Under the pieces are notes generated by a model. That model worked only from the letters and a program-made list of their open reading frames with translations, ran no database searches and was not told the origin of the DNA. A stretch of 20,573 nucleotides of DNA, taken from assembly GCA_963552605.1 (NCBI GenBank), contig CAUVKI010000035.1:1-20573 (forward strand). Direction: 5' to 3'. Of this stretch, positions 1 to 8,383 are shown piece by piece. The position numbers were made by a program, and so were the translations under genes. Position 1 is the first letter of the stretch, and the number at the start of each line of letters is the position of its first letter. The stretch comes from CAUVKI01 sp963552605 (GTDB lineage Bacteria > Bacillota > Clostridia > Tissierellales > Peptoniphilaceae).

Positions 1-370
1 GCTTTTTTTGAGGTGTCGGCACTGTCCCTTAATATAAGGTCGGTTTAGAGATTTTCTTAAGCTTTACTCATAATCATAAAGCTCAGCCCATAATCTGATA
101 TCCGATTATGGCACATCTCCTTAAGTAATTTTTCCGGTTACCTCCTTGATTAAAATTTGCGACCCTAATTGTCGCATGGTACAAATTAAATCGGAAGTTT
201 TTCAAAAATAAATAGATATTTCTTGAATTGTAATAAAATTGTAATAGTCTAATATATTCCAACTTGCCTCTGATTATGTGGTTGATTAACTTAGCACATC
301 GTTCCTATCAAATGTAAACTTCATTTGATTCCACACGGCACTATCATGTTTTTATAGTGTTTTAATCTTA
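1..370. other. Gene-poor region with several hairpins
   Basis: No convincing coding sequence is visible on either strand. The first ten bases (GC then seven T) look like the tail of a plus-strand terminator that begins left of the window (inference). Inverted repeats: 88-95/104-111 (CCATAATC/GATTATGG), 159-163/171-175 (GCGAC/GTCGC), 308-315/322-329 (ATCAAATG/CATTTGAT) and 339-344/354-359 (CACTAT/ATAGTG). On the minus strand a perfect ribosome binding site, AAGGAGGT, lies at 147-140. A 19-codon minus-strand ORF runs from ATG at 116 to TAA at 57, but its nearest AAGGAG touches the ATG. The region may hold a leader or regulatory RNA for a gene leaving the window to the left; I recognise no known riboswitch class. 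Confidence 0.45.
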
Positions 371-405
371 CAAAAAAAACTCCGAAAGTATTCTTTCGAA
401 GTTTT
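371..405 (-). terminator. Rho-independent terminator ending the serS-pur-fhs operon
   Basis: In minus-strand RNA the arms 393-405 and 376-388 form a 13-bp stem (with one G-U pair) around a 4-nt loop, followed by a run of eight U from the A-tract at 372-379. It lies 8 nt after the HD-GYP stop codon and is the only strong terminator seen between here and the serS promoter. That supports one transcript for the nine genes. Confidence 0.9.
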
Positions 406-413
406 ATGAATCC

Positions 414-1445
414 TCACAAGCTTACGTCCGTTATTTTAAGATTATCTTTTCGGATATCCACGAACTCAGTTCCCACCTTTATAAGCGGAAAATCTTTTTG
501 CACGGGATCAATCGCAACGATCACTCCCTCTCTTCCGTCACTTAACAAAACTCTATTTCCTATATAGAATTGGGCGATATTATCAACGAACACTCTTACC
601 ATATGAGGATCGAGTTTACTGAAACTTTCCCTCTTTAAGTGTCCCGACGCAACAAAAGGCGAGTCTTTTTTTCTATAAACCCGATTGGTGGTCAAGGCGC
701 TGTAAATATCACAGATCGCAACTACTCTTGCAAGCTTCGGAATTTTTTCTCCCGAAATCCCTTTGGGATATCCCGAGCCGTCCATTTTTTCGTGGTGCAA
801 AAGAACGGCTTGAGCAATATCTTCATCGAAGTCGGAATATTTTTTTACGATGTCGTAGGAATACTGTGAGTGTTTTTTAATAATCTCAAATTCCTCATCG
901 GTAAGCGGACCTTTCTTGTTGACAATTTCTTTGGGCATCAACATCATTCCTATGTCGTGATAAACTCCCGCAACTGAAAGCCTATACAAATCCTCCTCCG
1001 AATATCCGAGCCACATTCCGAGTTTCGGAGCTAAGATTCCGACACTCATTGAATGGACATAGGTGTAGTCATCGGAGGAGCGCAAAAGCATAAGCTGATC
1101 CACAATATCTCCTTCTTTGCACACCCCCTCAATCAATGCGTTAAAAGCATTCTCATCTCCTCTTAAATCAACATCTTTACCGCTTGCCACATCCTCAAAA
1201 ACATCTTTAATTTTTGTTTCTATCTTTTCATAACCTTCCGACATCTGTGAGTTTACGCGGCTCACAAGCTTGGGATCTTCCACAAATACTTTAGACACAC
1301 CGCTGTTTTCTATTCGATATATCAATTCTTCAGTGAGTTTTGTCCCCTTTCCTACCAGAATGTTTCCCGTGGATAAATCATCAATATCCTTGCCCAGAAC
1401 ATCTCCCTCTTTCAGTTCATAGACACTCACTTCCCTACTTGTCAT
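414..1445 (-). CDS. HD-GYP domain protein (probable cyclic-di-GMP phosphodiesterase)
   Basis: A 343-residue cytoplasmic protein with no membrane segment or signal peptide. The HD-GYP domain spans roughly residues 125-290: His131, the HD pair at 163-164, HHE at 217-219 and DGSGYP at 222-227 are all present, so the metal site looks intact. HD-GYP enzymes hydrolyse c-di-GMP or related cyclic dinucleotides; the substrate here is inferred from the family. An N-terminal segment (about 1-58) and a small C-terminal extension (about 294-343) flank the domain, an arrangement common in Bacillota HD-GYP proteins. There is no receiver domain, so the input signal is unknown. The ATG is preceded by AAGAGGT, and only 2 nt separate it from the yerC stop, implying translational coupling. 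It is the last gene of the purine operon. Confidence 0.9.
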   Translation of the reverse strand: MTSREVSVYELKEGDVLGKDIDDLSTGNILVGKGTKLTEELIYRIENSGVSKVFVEDPKLVSRVNSQMSEGYEKIETKIKDVFEDVASGKDVDLRGDENAFNALIEGVCKEGDIVDQLMLLRSSDDYTYVHSMSVGILAPKLGMWLGYSEEDLYRLSVAGVYHDIGMMLMPKEIVNKKGPLTDEEFEIIKKHSQYSYDIVKKYSDFDEDIAQAVLLHHEKMDGSGYPKGISGEKIPKLARVVAICDIYSALTTNRVYRKKDSPFVASGHLKRESFSKLDPHMVRVFVDNIAQFYIGNRVLLSDGREGVIVAIDPVQKDFPLIKVGTEFVDIRKDNLKITDVSL

Positions 1446-1447
1446 AG

Positions 1448-1756
1448 CTACCTCTTAATATCTCCATAGCCCAGTCGGCTCAAAATTAAATCATAACCTC
1501 CCGCCCCGTAGGTCAAACTTCGGTTGATACGGCTGATTGTAGCCGTGCTTGCACCGGTCTTTTGCTCAATTTCATTATAGGTGTGGTTTTGTTTGAGAAG
1601 TTTTGCCACTTCCAATCTTTGAGCGATACTTTGCATTTCCTTGACGGTGCAGATATCCTCAAAAAATCTGTAATACTCCTCGGTATTTTCCAGCAATGCT
1701 ATTGCTTCAAAAAGCGAGTCCAATCTGTCTGATTGGATTCTTGATTCATATGCCAT
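1448..1756 (-). CDS. yerC: TrpR-like regulator of the YerC/YecD family
   Basis: A 102-residue protein matching the TrpR/YerC/YecD family in length and pattern. A helical N-terminal half is followed by a helix-turn-helix around residues 58-82 (YNEIEQKTGASTATISRI), and the protein ends with the family's GYDL...LG stretch. It is a DNA-binding regulator whose ligand is not established; it should not be taken as a tryptophan repressor. In Bacillus subtilis yerC also lies near the pur operon, so the linkage with purine genes is likely old (recalled knowledge). The ATG has a good GAGGAGG site and lies 15 nt after the fhs stop; HD-GYP follows after 2 nt. It could regulate this operon or its own synthesis, but no target site is shown. 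Confidence 0.88.
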   Translation of the reverse strand: MAYESRIQSDRLDSLFEAIALLENTEEYYRFFEDICTVKEMQSIAQRLEVAKLLKQNHTYNEIEQKTGASTATISRINRSLTYGAGGYDLILSRLGYGDIKR

Positions 1757-1771
1757 CTTTCCTTTCCTCCT

Positions 1772-3442
1772 CTAAAATAATCCTAAGATTTCTCCGTTTT
1801 CTTTTATATCCATTTTATTGGCAGCAGGAACTCTCGGAAGTCCCGGCATTGTCATCACATCGCCGGTCAATGCGACGATAAATCCCGCACCGTTAGATAT
1901 CCTCAATTCACGAACCGTAATCGAAAAATCTTTCGGTCTTCCCAAGAGCTTCGGGTCGTCCGCCAAAGAATACTGAGTCTTTGCCATACATATCGGTTTT
2001 TTATCAAATCCGTAGCTCTCAAGTTCTTTCATCTGTTTTTTTGCCGAAGAGGTGAATTCCACTCCCTTAGCTCCATATATCTCGACTGCAACGGTTTCAA
2101 TTTTCTCCTTTATGGAAGCATTTTCATCATAGAGCGGTCTGAAGTCCGACTTTTGATTCTCCGTTATGCTGACAACTTCTCTCGCCAAATCCTCAGCTCC
2201 CTCGCCCCCCTTTGCCCAAACTTCGCAAAGCACTCCTTTAGCTCCCATCTTTTCAATTCGCTCCATAAGAAGTTTTATCTCTGCGTCCGTATCGGTGGGG
2301 AATTTATTTATTGCGACCACTAAAGGTACTCCGAATTTTTTAATGTTTTCAATATGTTTTTCGAGGTTGACGAAACCTTTTGAAACGGCGTCCAAATTTT
2401 CGCCGTTCAGCTCATCTTTCGCCACTCCTCCGTGATATTTCATAGCTCTTATTGTTGCCACAATCACCGCACAATCGGGATTAAGACCGCCGAAACGGCA
2501 TTTTATGTCAAAAAATTTTTCCGCTCCCAAATCCGCTCCGAACCCCGCCTCGGTTACGGTATAGTCCGCAAGTTTAAGTGCAAGTTTTGTGGCAATCAGG
2601 GAATTGCAGCCGTGTGCGATGTTCGCAAAAGGTCCGCCGTGAATTAACGCCGGAGTGTTCTCCAAAGTTTGGACGATGTTGGGGTTAAGAGCGTCTTTCA
2701 TAAGGAGAGTTACCGCTCCCTCCGCATTCAAATCCTTTACATACACTGCCTCGCCTTTCAAATTATAGGCGACAACCATTCTTGAAACTCTTTCCTTAAA
2801 GTCCTGCAAATCACTTGCCAGACAAAAGACAGCCATTATTTCGGAAGCGACGGTTATATCAAATCCGTCTTCTCTCGGAAAGCCGTTGGGTTTTCCTCCA
2901 AGCCCCACGACCACTTCTCTCAATGCCCTGTCGTTCATATCAAGCACACGCTTCCAGACAATTCGCCTTTGGTCAATTTGAAGAGCATTTCCCTGATGAA
3001 TGTGGTTATCAATAAGTGCTGCAATCAGGTTGTGTGCGGAAGTGATTGCGTGAAAATCTCCGGTAAAATGAAGATTGATATCCTCCATGGGAACTACCTG
3101 AGAATATCCTCCCCCCGCAGCTCCCCCCTTTACTCCGAATACGGGTCCGAGTGAGGGTTCTCTCAAAGCGGAAACCGCTTTCTTTCCGATTTTATTCAGC
3201 GCCATACTCAATCCGATATTCACCGTCGTCTTTCCCTCGCCTGCCGGAGTGGGGTTAATTGCCGTGACCAAAACCAACTTTCCGTCCGGTTTTGATTTCA
3301 AGTCTTTCAAATCGTTCACCGAAATCTTCGCCTTATGTTTTCCGTAAGCAATTAAGTTTTCACCGCTCAAACCGATTCTTTCTGCCACTTCCGTAATATC
3401 TTTCATCTTTGCTTCCTGTGCAATCTGCACATCGGTTTTCAC
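1772..3442 (-). CDS. fhs: Formate-tetrahydrofolate ligase
   Basis: Makes 10-formyl-THF from formate, THF and ATP, the one-carbon donor used by PurN and PurH encoded upstream in the same operon. The product is 556 residues, the usual family length, with the nucleotide-binding PTPAGEGKTT motif at about residues 64-73 and family sequence to the end. Start choice: an ATG at 3451 directly abuts the AAGGAG site with no spacing, while a GTG three codons on (3442) has 9-nt spacing and gives the typical MKTDVQIAQ N-terminus, so I chose GTG. The ribosome binding site overlaps the purD stop codon (TAAGGAG), suggesting coupled translation. The enzyme also serves acetogenic or formate-assimilating anaerobes; its place here points to purine synthesis. 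Confidence 0.96.
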   Translation of the reverse strand: MKTDVQIAQEAKMKDITEVAERIGLSGENLIAYGKHKAKISVNDLKDLKSKPDGKLVLVTAINPTPAGEGKTTVNIGLSMALNKIGKKAVSALREPSLGPVFGVKGGAAGGGYSQVVPMEDINLHFTGDFHAITSAHNLIAALIDNHIHQGNALQIDQRRIVWKRVLDMNDRALREVVVGLGGKPNGFPREDGFDITVASEIMAVFCLASDLQDFKERVSRMVVAYNLKGEAVYVKDLNAEGAVTLLMKDALNPNIVQTLENTPALIHGGPFANIAHGCNSLIATKLALKLADYTVTEAGFGADLGAEKFFDIKCRFGGLNPDCAVIVATIRAMKYHGGVAKDELNGENLDAVSKGFVNLEKHIENIKKFGVPLVVAINKFPTDTDAEIKLLMERIEKMGAKGVLCEVWAKGGEGAEDLAREVVSITENQKSDFRPLYDENASIKEKIETVAVEIYGAKGVEFTSSAKKQMKELESYGFDKKPICMAKTQYSLADDPKLLGRPKDFSITVRELRISNGAGFIVALTGDVMTMPGLPRVPAANKMDIKENGEILGLF

Positions 3443-3455
3443 ATATATCATCTCC

Positions 3456-4709
3456 TTATGTGTAGTTTTTTATATCTTTCCTGTATTGTATTCCTTCAAA
3501 AGAAATTTTTTCAATCGAGTTGTAAATCTTCTTTGCACACTCTTTGTGAGTTTCCCCCGAAGTCCACACCGTAAGCACTCTGCCTCCGTTTGTATAATAA
3601 TCTCCGTCTTTTTTTACAGTGCCGTTATGAAATACCTCTATGCCCTTAGGTAGCAAGTCAAGCCCCGAAATCTTAAAGCCCTTTTTATACTCCGAGGGAT
3701 AACCGCTGCTTGTGCAGATTATTGCAAGAGTTTTTTCTTCGCTCCACTTAAAATCCTTTTCCCCAAGAGAACCGTCTATGGATTTCATAAGCAGCTCACA
3801 TAAATCAGACTCAAGCCTCGGCAGGACAACTTCCGTTTCGGGATCTCCAAAGCGTGCGTTAAACTCCAAAACTTTCGGCTCACCGCCGCAAATCATAAAA
3901 CCTATGAAAAGAACACCCGTAAAATCCATTTTTTCTTTTGCAAATCCCCTTTCAATCGGTTCAATCACTTCGGATTTAATCTTCTCAAGGAGTTCGGGAG
4001 TAAAAATCGGAGCGGGCGACATACAAGCCACTCCGCCCGTATTCAATCCCGTATCACCCTCCCCTATCCTTTTGAAATCTCTGGCACTCTCCATCGGAAA
4101 AATCTTATTATGGCTCACAAAGCAAAGCAGCGAAACCTCCTCACCGTCAAGAAATTCCTCGACTACAATCTCGGCTCCGGCTTCCTTAAAAATCTTTTCG
4201 TCCAAAACTTTCCTTACCGCCTCGTTGGCTTCCGCCTCCGAGTTGCAAATCAAAACCCCTTTTCCGGCACAAAGCCCGTCCGCTTTGACCACGACGGGAA
4301 ATCCGAACTTCATTCCTTTCATTGCTTCTTCAGATGATTTATAAACCTCATATTTAGCTGTCGGGATTTTGTACTTCAACATAAATTCCTTTGCAAATTT
4401 TTTGCTTCCCTCAAGGCTCGCCTCTCTCTTTCGAGGACCGAAAACTTTTAACCCCTCGCCCTCAAAGATATCCGTTATTCCCCCCGAAAGCGGAACTTCC
4501 GGTCCCACAACGGTGAGGTCTATTTCTCTATCCTTTGCAAAATTCAAAAGTGCGGAAAAATCATTTTCATTGATTTCTAAATTTTCACACTTGGGATAAC
4601 AATGCCCTATCGAAGGAGCTATATATATTTTTTCGACAAGAGGGGATTTTGAAAGTTTCCAAGCTAGTGCGGATTCTCTTCCTCCCGAACCTATCAGCAA
4701 AATCTTCAT
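3456..4709 (-). CDS. purD: Phosphoribosylamine-glycine ligase (GARS)
   Basis: Joins glycine to phosphoribosylamine using ATP, giving GAR, the second step of IMP synthesis. The 417-residue length is normal. The N-domain begins MKILLIGSGGRE and contains GPEVPLSGGI at about 68-77; the ATP-grasp region has KADGLCAGKGV near 142-152 and the metal-binding EFNARFGDPE stretch near 285. The conserved glycine-rich loop reads LNTGGVACMSP where many relatives have NTGGMGAYSP, a mild difference. The ATG has an AGGAG site that overlaps the purH stop (TAGGAG), so translation is probably coupled. The gene sits between purH and fhs. Confidence 0.97.
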   Translation of the reverse strand: MKILLIGSGGRESALAWKLSKSPLVEKIYIAPSIGHCYPKCENLEINENDFSALLNFAKDREIDLTVVGPEVPLSGGITDIFEGEGLKVFGPRKREASLEGSKKFAKEFMLKYKIPTAKYEVYKSSEEAMKGMKFGFPVVVKADGLCAGKGVLICNSEAEANEAVRKVLDEKIFKEAGAEIVVEEFLDGEEVSLLCFVSHNKIFPMESARDFKRIGEGDTGLNTGGVACMSPAPIFTPELLEKIKSEVIEPIERGFAKEKMDFTGVLFIGFMICGGEPKVLEFNARFGDPETEVVLPRLESDLCELLMKSIDGSLGEKDFKWSEEKTLAIICTSSGYPSEYKKGFKISGLDLLPKGIEVFHNGTVKKDGDYYTNGGRVLTVWTSGETHKECAKKIYNSIEKISFEGIQYRKDIKNYT

Positions 4710-4718
4710 TTTCTTCTC

Positions 4719-6245
4719 CTAGTGTCTGAAATGTCTTGTGTCGGTGAAAATCATAGCTATACCGTTATCGTCCGCCACTCTTATCGACTCTTCATCTCTT
4801 ACAGAACCTCCCGGCTGAATTACGGCGGAAACTCCCGCACTCGCCAAAGCTTCCAAGGAGTCCTTGAACGGAAAAAAAGCGTCGCTCGCAATCACCGAGC
4901 CTTTGACTTTTTCTCCCGCCCGCTCGATAGCCTCTCTCACCGCCCAAACTCTGTTCACTTCACCCAAACCTATTCCTATGGTCGCATTTTCCTTCGCTAT
5001 AACGACTCCGTTCGACTTAACCGCCTTTGCACACTTCCACGCAAACTTCAAGTCCGAAAGCTCTCTTTCACTTGGAGCTCTCTTGGTTACAACTCTAAGC
5101 TCCTTTGTGTAAAGCTCGACATCTCTATCCTGTATCAACATTCCTCCGAGCACCTTTTTCATATCCTTTGAGCGGTATTTATCTTCGCCTATGCTCTCTA
5201 TTGCAAGGAGTCTTAAATTTTTCTTCGTCCTTAGGATTTCCAATGCTCCCTCAGAAAAGGACGGCGCAATCACCACTTCCAAAAATACTTCCTTGAATTC
5301 ATTCGCCGTTCTTTCGTCCACTTCACGGTTAAAGGCGATAATCCCCCCGAAAATCGACACGGAGTCGCAATCATATGCTCCCCTGTACGCTTCATAAAGC
5401 TCGTTTGCTATGGCTATTCCACAGGGATTTGAGTGTTTTACCGCCACGCAGCAGGGTTCATCAAAGCTTTTTAACGCCTCCAACGCACCGTTTGCATCAT
5501 TTATATTATTAAAAGAAAGAGGTTTACCGTTAAGCTTCACCGCACTTGAAAGAGTGCCTTTTGTGTCCTTGGGCGTACTGTAAAAAGCGGCACTCTGGTG
5601 GGGATTTTCCCCATATCTCAATTCCGTCCGATTCTTCAATCCCACGGCATAAAAGTCGGGATAATCCACTCCCTCGATTTGGTTGAAATAATCCGAAATC
5701 ACGGCGTCATAATAAGCCGTAAAGTTAAAGACTTTTCTTGCCAAATAGCGATTTGTCTTTTCGGAAACCCTTCCGTTCTCTTTAAGCTCGGATAAAATCA
5801 GAGGATAATCCGAAACGTCTATGACCACCGACACAAATCTATAATTTTTTGCGGCGGCTCTTAACATCGAGGGTCCGCCTATATCAATTTTTTCTATTAT
5901 CTCGGAGTGAGACGCACCTTGATTCCAAGTATCCTCAAAGGGATAGAGATTGTTCACAATCATATCTATCGGTTCTATGCCGTGAGCTTTCACGGCTTGT
6001 TTGTCATCTTCCGAATCTCTGCGGTATAAAATCCCTCCGTGAATTTTCGGGTGAAGAGTCTTAACTCTGCCGTCAAGCATTTCGGGAAACCCCGTCAAAT
6101 CGGAAACCTCTGTTACCGAAATGCCGACCTTTTTTAGTACATCATAAGTGCCTCCGGTCGAGATTAAATCCCAGCCGAGAAGTGATAATTCTCTGCAAAA
6201 ATCTTCAATTCCCGTCTTGTCATAACAACTTATCAACGCACGCAT
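4719..6245 (-). CDS. purH: Bifunctional AICAR transformylase / IMP cyclohydrolase
   Basis: Catalyses the last two steps to IMP: formyl transfer from 10-formyl-THF to AICAR, then ring closure. The N-terminal cyclohydrolase domain (about 1-195) includes the DGRVKTLHPKIHGG segment near 58-71. The transformylase domain carries RYGENPHQ near 210 and the catalytic KHSNPCG at about 270-276. Start choice: a longer frame opens at 6281 inside purN, but the ATG at 6245 has AGGAAG 8 nt upstream and gives the usual N-terminus MRALISCYDKTG, for 508 residues. The gap to purN is only 4 nt. It consumes the product of Fhs encoded two genes downstream. Confidence 0.97.
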   Translation of the reverse strand: MRALISCYDKTGIEDFCRELSLLGWDLISTGGTYDVLKKVGISVTEVSDLTGFPEMLDGRVKTLHPKIHGGILYRRDSEDDKQAVKAHGIEPIDMIVNNLYPFEDTWNQGASHSEIIEKIDIGGPSMLRAAAKNYRFVSVVIDVSDYPLILSELKENGRVSEKTNRYLARKVFNFTAYYDAVISDYFNQIEGVDYPDFYAVGLKNRTELRYGENPHQSAAFYSTPKDTKGTLSSAVKLNGKPLSFNNINDANGALEALKSFDEPCCVAVKHSNPCGIAIANELYEAYRGAYDCDSVSIFGGIIAFNREVDERTANEFKEVFLEVVIAPSFSEGALEILRTKKNLRLLAIESIGEDKYRSKDMKKVLGGMLIQDRDVELYTKELRVVTKRAPSERELSDLKFAWKCAKAVKSNGVVIAKENATIGIGLGEVNRVWAVREAIERAGEKVKGSVIASDAFFPFKDSLEALASAGVSAVIQPGGSVRDEESIRVADDNGIAMIFTDTRHFRH

Positions 6246-6249
6246 ATCA

Positions 6250-6867
6250 TCACTTCCTAATCGAAACTTTATCGCCGTCAATCAATATTTTTCCGTCCAA
6301 AAAATACCCTACCGCCAAGGGCAAAAGCCTATGCTCCACCTTGAGCACTTTTTTTTGCAAGCTTTCAGCCGTATCGAAAGGTTCAACCGAAACGGCTTCC
6401 TGTAATATAATCGCTCCGCCGTCCGTTTCTTCATTCACAAAATGTACCGTCGCTCCTGAAAGTTTGACCCCTCTTTTAATTGCAGCTTCGTGCACATACA
6501 TACCGTAAAACCCCTCTCCGCAAAAACTCGGAATAAGGGAGGGGTGAATATTGATTATTCGGTTTCTATATTCATTTATTATCACGGGAGTTAAAATTCT
6601 CAGATATCCTGCAAGCACAATAAAGTCGGTTTCACAGTTTCTAAGGATTTTCAAAAGCTCCAAATCATATTCTTCATTGCTCTTGAAGTTTGCCCGAGAA
6701 AGATACTCCGTGGGTATTCCGGCTTTTTTTGCCCTCTCCAATCCGAATGCGGACTTTCTGTTTGAAAACACCGTGGAAATCTCTCCGTTTAATTCTTTTG
6801 AAGAAACTTTATCTATGAGTGTCTGTAAATTTGTTCCGCTTCCGGAGATTAAAACGGCAAACCTCAC
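6250..6867 (-). CDS. purN: Phosphoribosylglycinamide formyltransferase (folate-dependent)
   Basis: Transfers a formyl group from 10-formyl-THF to GAR. The 205-residue length is normal. ISGSGTNLQ at 7-15 forms the phosphate loop. The catalytic residues are visible as Asn106 and His108 in INIHPSLIP, and the essential Asp as Asp149 in EETDGGAII. The start is GTG, overlapping the purM stop by 4 nt (GTGA), and only a weak AAAGG lies upstream. Expression therefore probably depends on ribosomes finishing purM. No ATG near the start would preserve the conserved N-terminus. Confidence 0.96.
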   Translation of the reverse strand: MRFAVLISGSGTNLQTLIDKVSSKELNGEISTVFSNRKSAFGLERAKKAGIPTEYLSRANFKSNEEYDLELLKILRNCETDFIVLAGYLRILTPVIINEYRNRIINIHPSLIPSFCGEGFYGMYVHEAAIKRGVKLSGATVHFVNEETDGGAIILQEAVSVEPFDTAESLQKKVLKVEHRLLPLAVGYFLDGKILIDGDKVSIRK

Positions 6868-7892
6868 CCGAGCACGACCTTTTCTTTTCCCGACTTGATT
6901 TTCCCTATCACGAAATAAGGCTCTTTTGCCTCGTCCAAAAGCTCGGAAAGTCTTTTCAAATCCTCCGGCGATATGATTAGGATAAATCCTATTCCCATAT
7001 TGAACGTGCCGAACATCTCCCTTTCCTCAAGCTCTCCAATTTTTTTAAGCACCTCGAAAATTTTCGGACGGGGGAAACTTTCCACATCTATATCAGCACA
7101 GAGTCCGTCGGGTATTGCTCTTGGAATGTTTTCATAAAATCCTCCGCCGGTAATGTGGCACATTCCGTGAATTTTTACTTTATTAAGGAGAGAAAGCACC
7201 GCATTAACATAAATCTTTGTGGGAGTCAGAAGAGTTTCTCCGATTGATTTATCCAATCCCTCGACTTTTGAGTCAAAGGAAAGCCCCTCTATTTCAAATA
7301 TCAACTTCCTTATCAGTGAAAAACCGTTTGAATGAACTCCGCTTGAGGGAAGTCCTATAATTAAATCTCCCTCCCTAACCGAAGAACCGTTTATTATATC
7401 CGAACGATTTGTAACACCTACCGCAAAGCCCGCCATATCAAAATCCTTATCGGAATAAAACCCGGGCATCTCGGCGGTTTCTCCCCCGATCAAAGCCGTC
7501 TTTGCCTTAATGCAACCGTTGGCAACTCCCTCGACAATCTTTGCCATTCTCTCAGGCTCAAGTTTGCCTGAAGCGATATAATCCAAGAAGAAAAGAGGTG
7601 TAGCTCCCTGACAAAGAATGTCATTCACGCTCATTGCAACCAAGTCCTCGCCCACCGTACCCAAAACATCGGACATAATCGCAAGCTTTAACTTGGTTCC
7701 CACTCCGTCCGTTCCCGACACCAAAACCGGATCGGGAAATTTCTCCGTGTCAAGGCGAAAAAGACCCGAAAAACCTCCAAGCTCCGAAATCACTCCCTCG
7801 GTGTAAGTTTTTCCTATAAATTTTTTTATGAGCCTTACTTCCTCATATCCCGCTTCCTTGTTCACTCCCGAAGACGCATATGTCTCTTTCAC
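6864..7892 (-). CDS. purM: Phosphoribosylformylglycinamidine cyclo-ligase (AIR synthetase)
   Basis: Closes the imidazole ring of AIR from FGAM with ATP. The product is 342 residues, typical for the family. Visible family motifs are SGTDGVGTKLKLA near 59-71, VNDILCQGA near 92-100 and the GGETAEMPGFY stretch near 137-147. The start is GTG, preceded by AGGGGG, which overlaps the purE stop codon (TAGGGGG); there is no in-frame ATG nearby. The gap to purE is 11 nt and the 3' end overlaps purN by 4 nt. The preceding enzymes PurF and PurL/Q/S, needed to make FGAM, are not encoded in this window. Confidence 0.97.
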   Translation of the reverse strand: MKETYASSGVNKEAGYEEVRLIKKFIGKTYTEGVISELGGFSGLFRLDTEKFPDPVLVSGTDGVGTKLKLAIMSDVLGTVGEDLVAMSVNDILCQGATPLFFLDYIASGKLEPERMAKIVEGVANGCIKAKTALIGGETAEMPGFYSDKDFDMAGFAVGVTNRSDIINGSSVREGDLIIGLPSSGVHSNGFSLIRKLIFEIEGLSFDSKVEGLDKSIGETLLTPTKIYVNAVLSLLNKVKIHGMCHITGGGFYENIPRAIPDGLCADIDVESFPRPKIFEVLKKIGELEEREMFGTFNMGIGFILIISPEDLKRLSELLDEAKEPYFVIGKIKSGKEKVVLG

Positions 7893-7903
7893 TGCGATGC
7901 CCC

Positions 7904-8383
7904 CTAGTGGTTAAGTTTGGAGTTTTGAACCTGCACATCTTCTATCATTCCGAGCTTATGATTTGAGAGCGTCTTTCCAATCTTGGGATACTTCAGCGCA
8001 AGTATTTGAGCTGCGAGTATTGCCGCATTTTCTCCCGCATCGACCCCGACCGTCGCAACGGGTATTCCGCCGGGCATCTGAACGATTGAAAGGAGAGAGT
8101 CCAGCCCGTCCATAAATGAACTCTTTGCAGGCACACCTATTACGGGAACGGTCGTCATAGAGGCGATTATCCCTGCAAGATGTGCGGATTTCCCCGCCAC
8201 GGCAATTATCACTTCCACTCCGCCGGCTGACGCTTCCTCCGCAAACTCCTTGACCGCCATGGGAGATCTGTGAGCCGAAAGCACTCGGCATTCATAAGGA
8301 ATTTCAAACTTCTGAAGCGTATCCGTAATTCTGTCCAATATATCTCTGTCGGAAAGGCTTCCTATAACAATACTTACTTTCAT
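7904..8383 (-). CDS. purE: N5-CAIR mutase (PurE)
   Basis: Rearranges N5-carboxyaminoimidazole ribonucleotide to CAIR in the bacterial route. The protein is 159 residues. It carries IGSLSDRD at about 7-14, SAHRSP near 39-44 with the catalytic histidine, and GLDSLLSIVQMPGG near 94-107. The usual AAHLPG loop reads SAHLAG here. Class I PurE normally works with PurK, but no purK is present in the window; it may lie elsewhere or the cell may use high CO2. The ATG overlaps the serS stop by 4 nt (ATGA) yet has its own perfect AAGGAGG site about 8 nt upstream, so purE can initiate strongly on its own. Confidence 0.94.
   Translation of the reverse strand: MKVSIVIGSLSDRDILDRITDTLQKFEIPYECRVLSAHRSPMAVKEFAEEASAGGVEVIIAVAGKSAHLAGIIASMTTVPVIGVPAKSSFMDGLDSLLSIVQMPGGIPVATVGVDAGENAAILAAQILALKYPKIGKTLSNHKLGMIEDVQVQNSKLNH

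Noticed and set aside
57..116. 19-codon minus-strand ORF as a leader peptide
   Set aside because: Its AAGGAG touches the ATG with no spacing and the stronger AAGGAGGT is over 20 nt away; not enough to call a gene.
1..180. Cobalamin, TPP or glycine riboswitch suggested by GGCACTGTCCC and GGGCTGAG fragments
   Set aside because: Only short isolated words match; the other required blocks and pairing are absent.
3712..4344. Long plus-strand open frame (210 codons) opposite purD
   Set aside because: It lies wholly antisense to a well-supported purD; the product is a serine/proline-rich shadow with no family resemblance.
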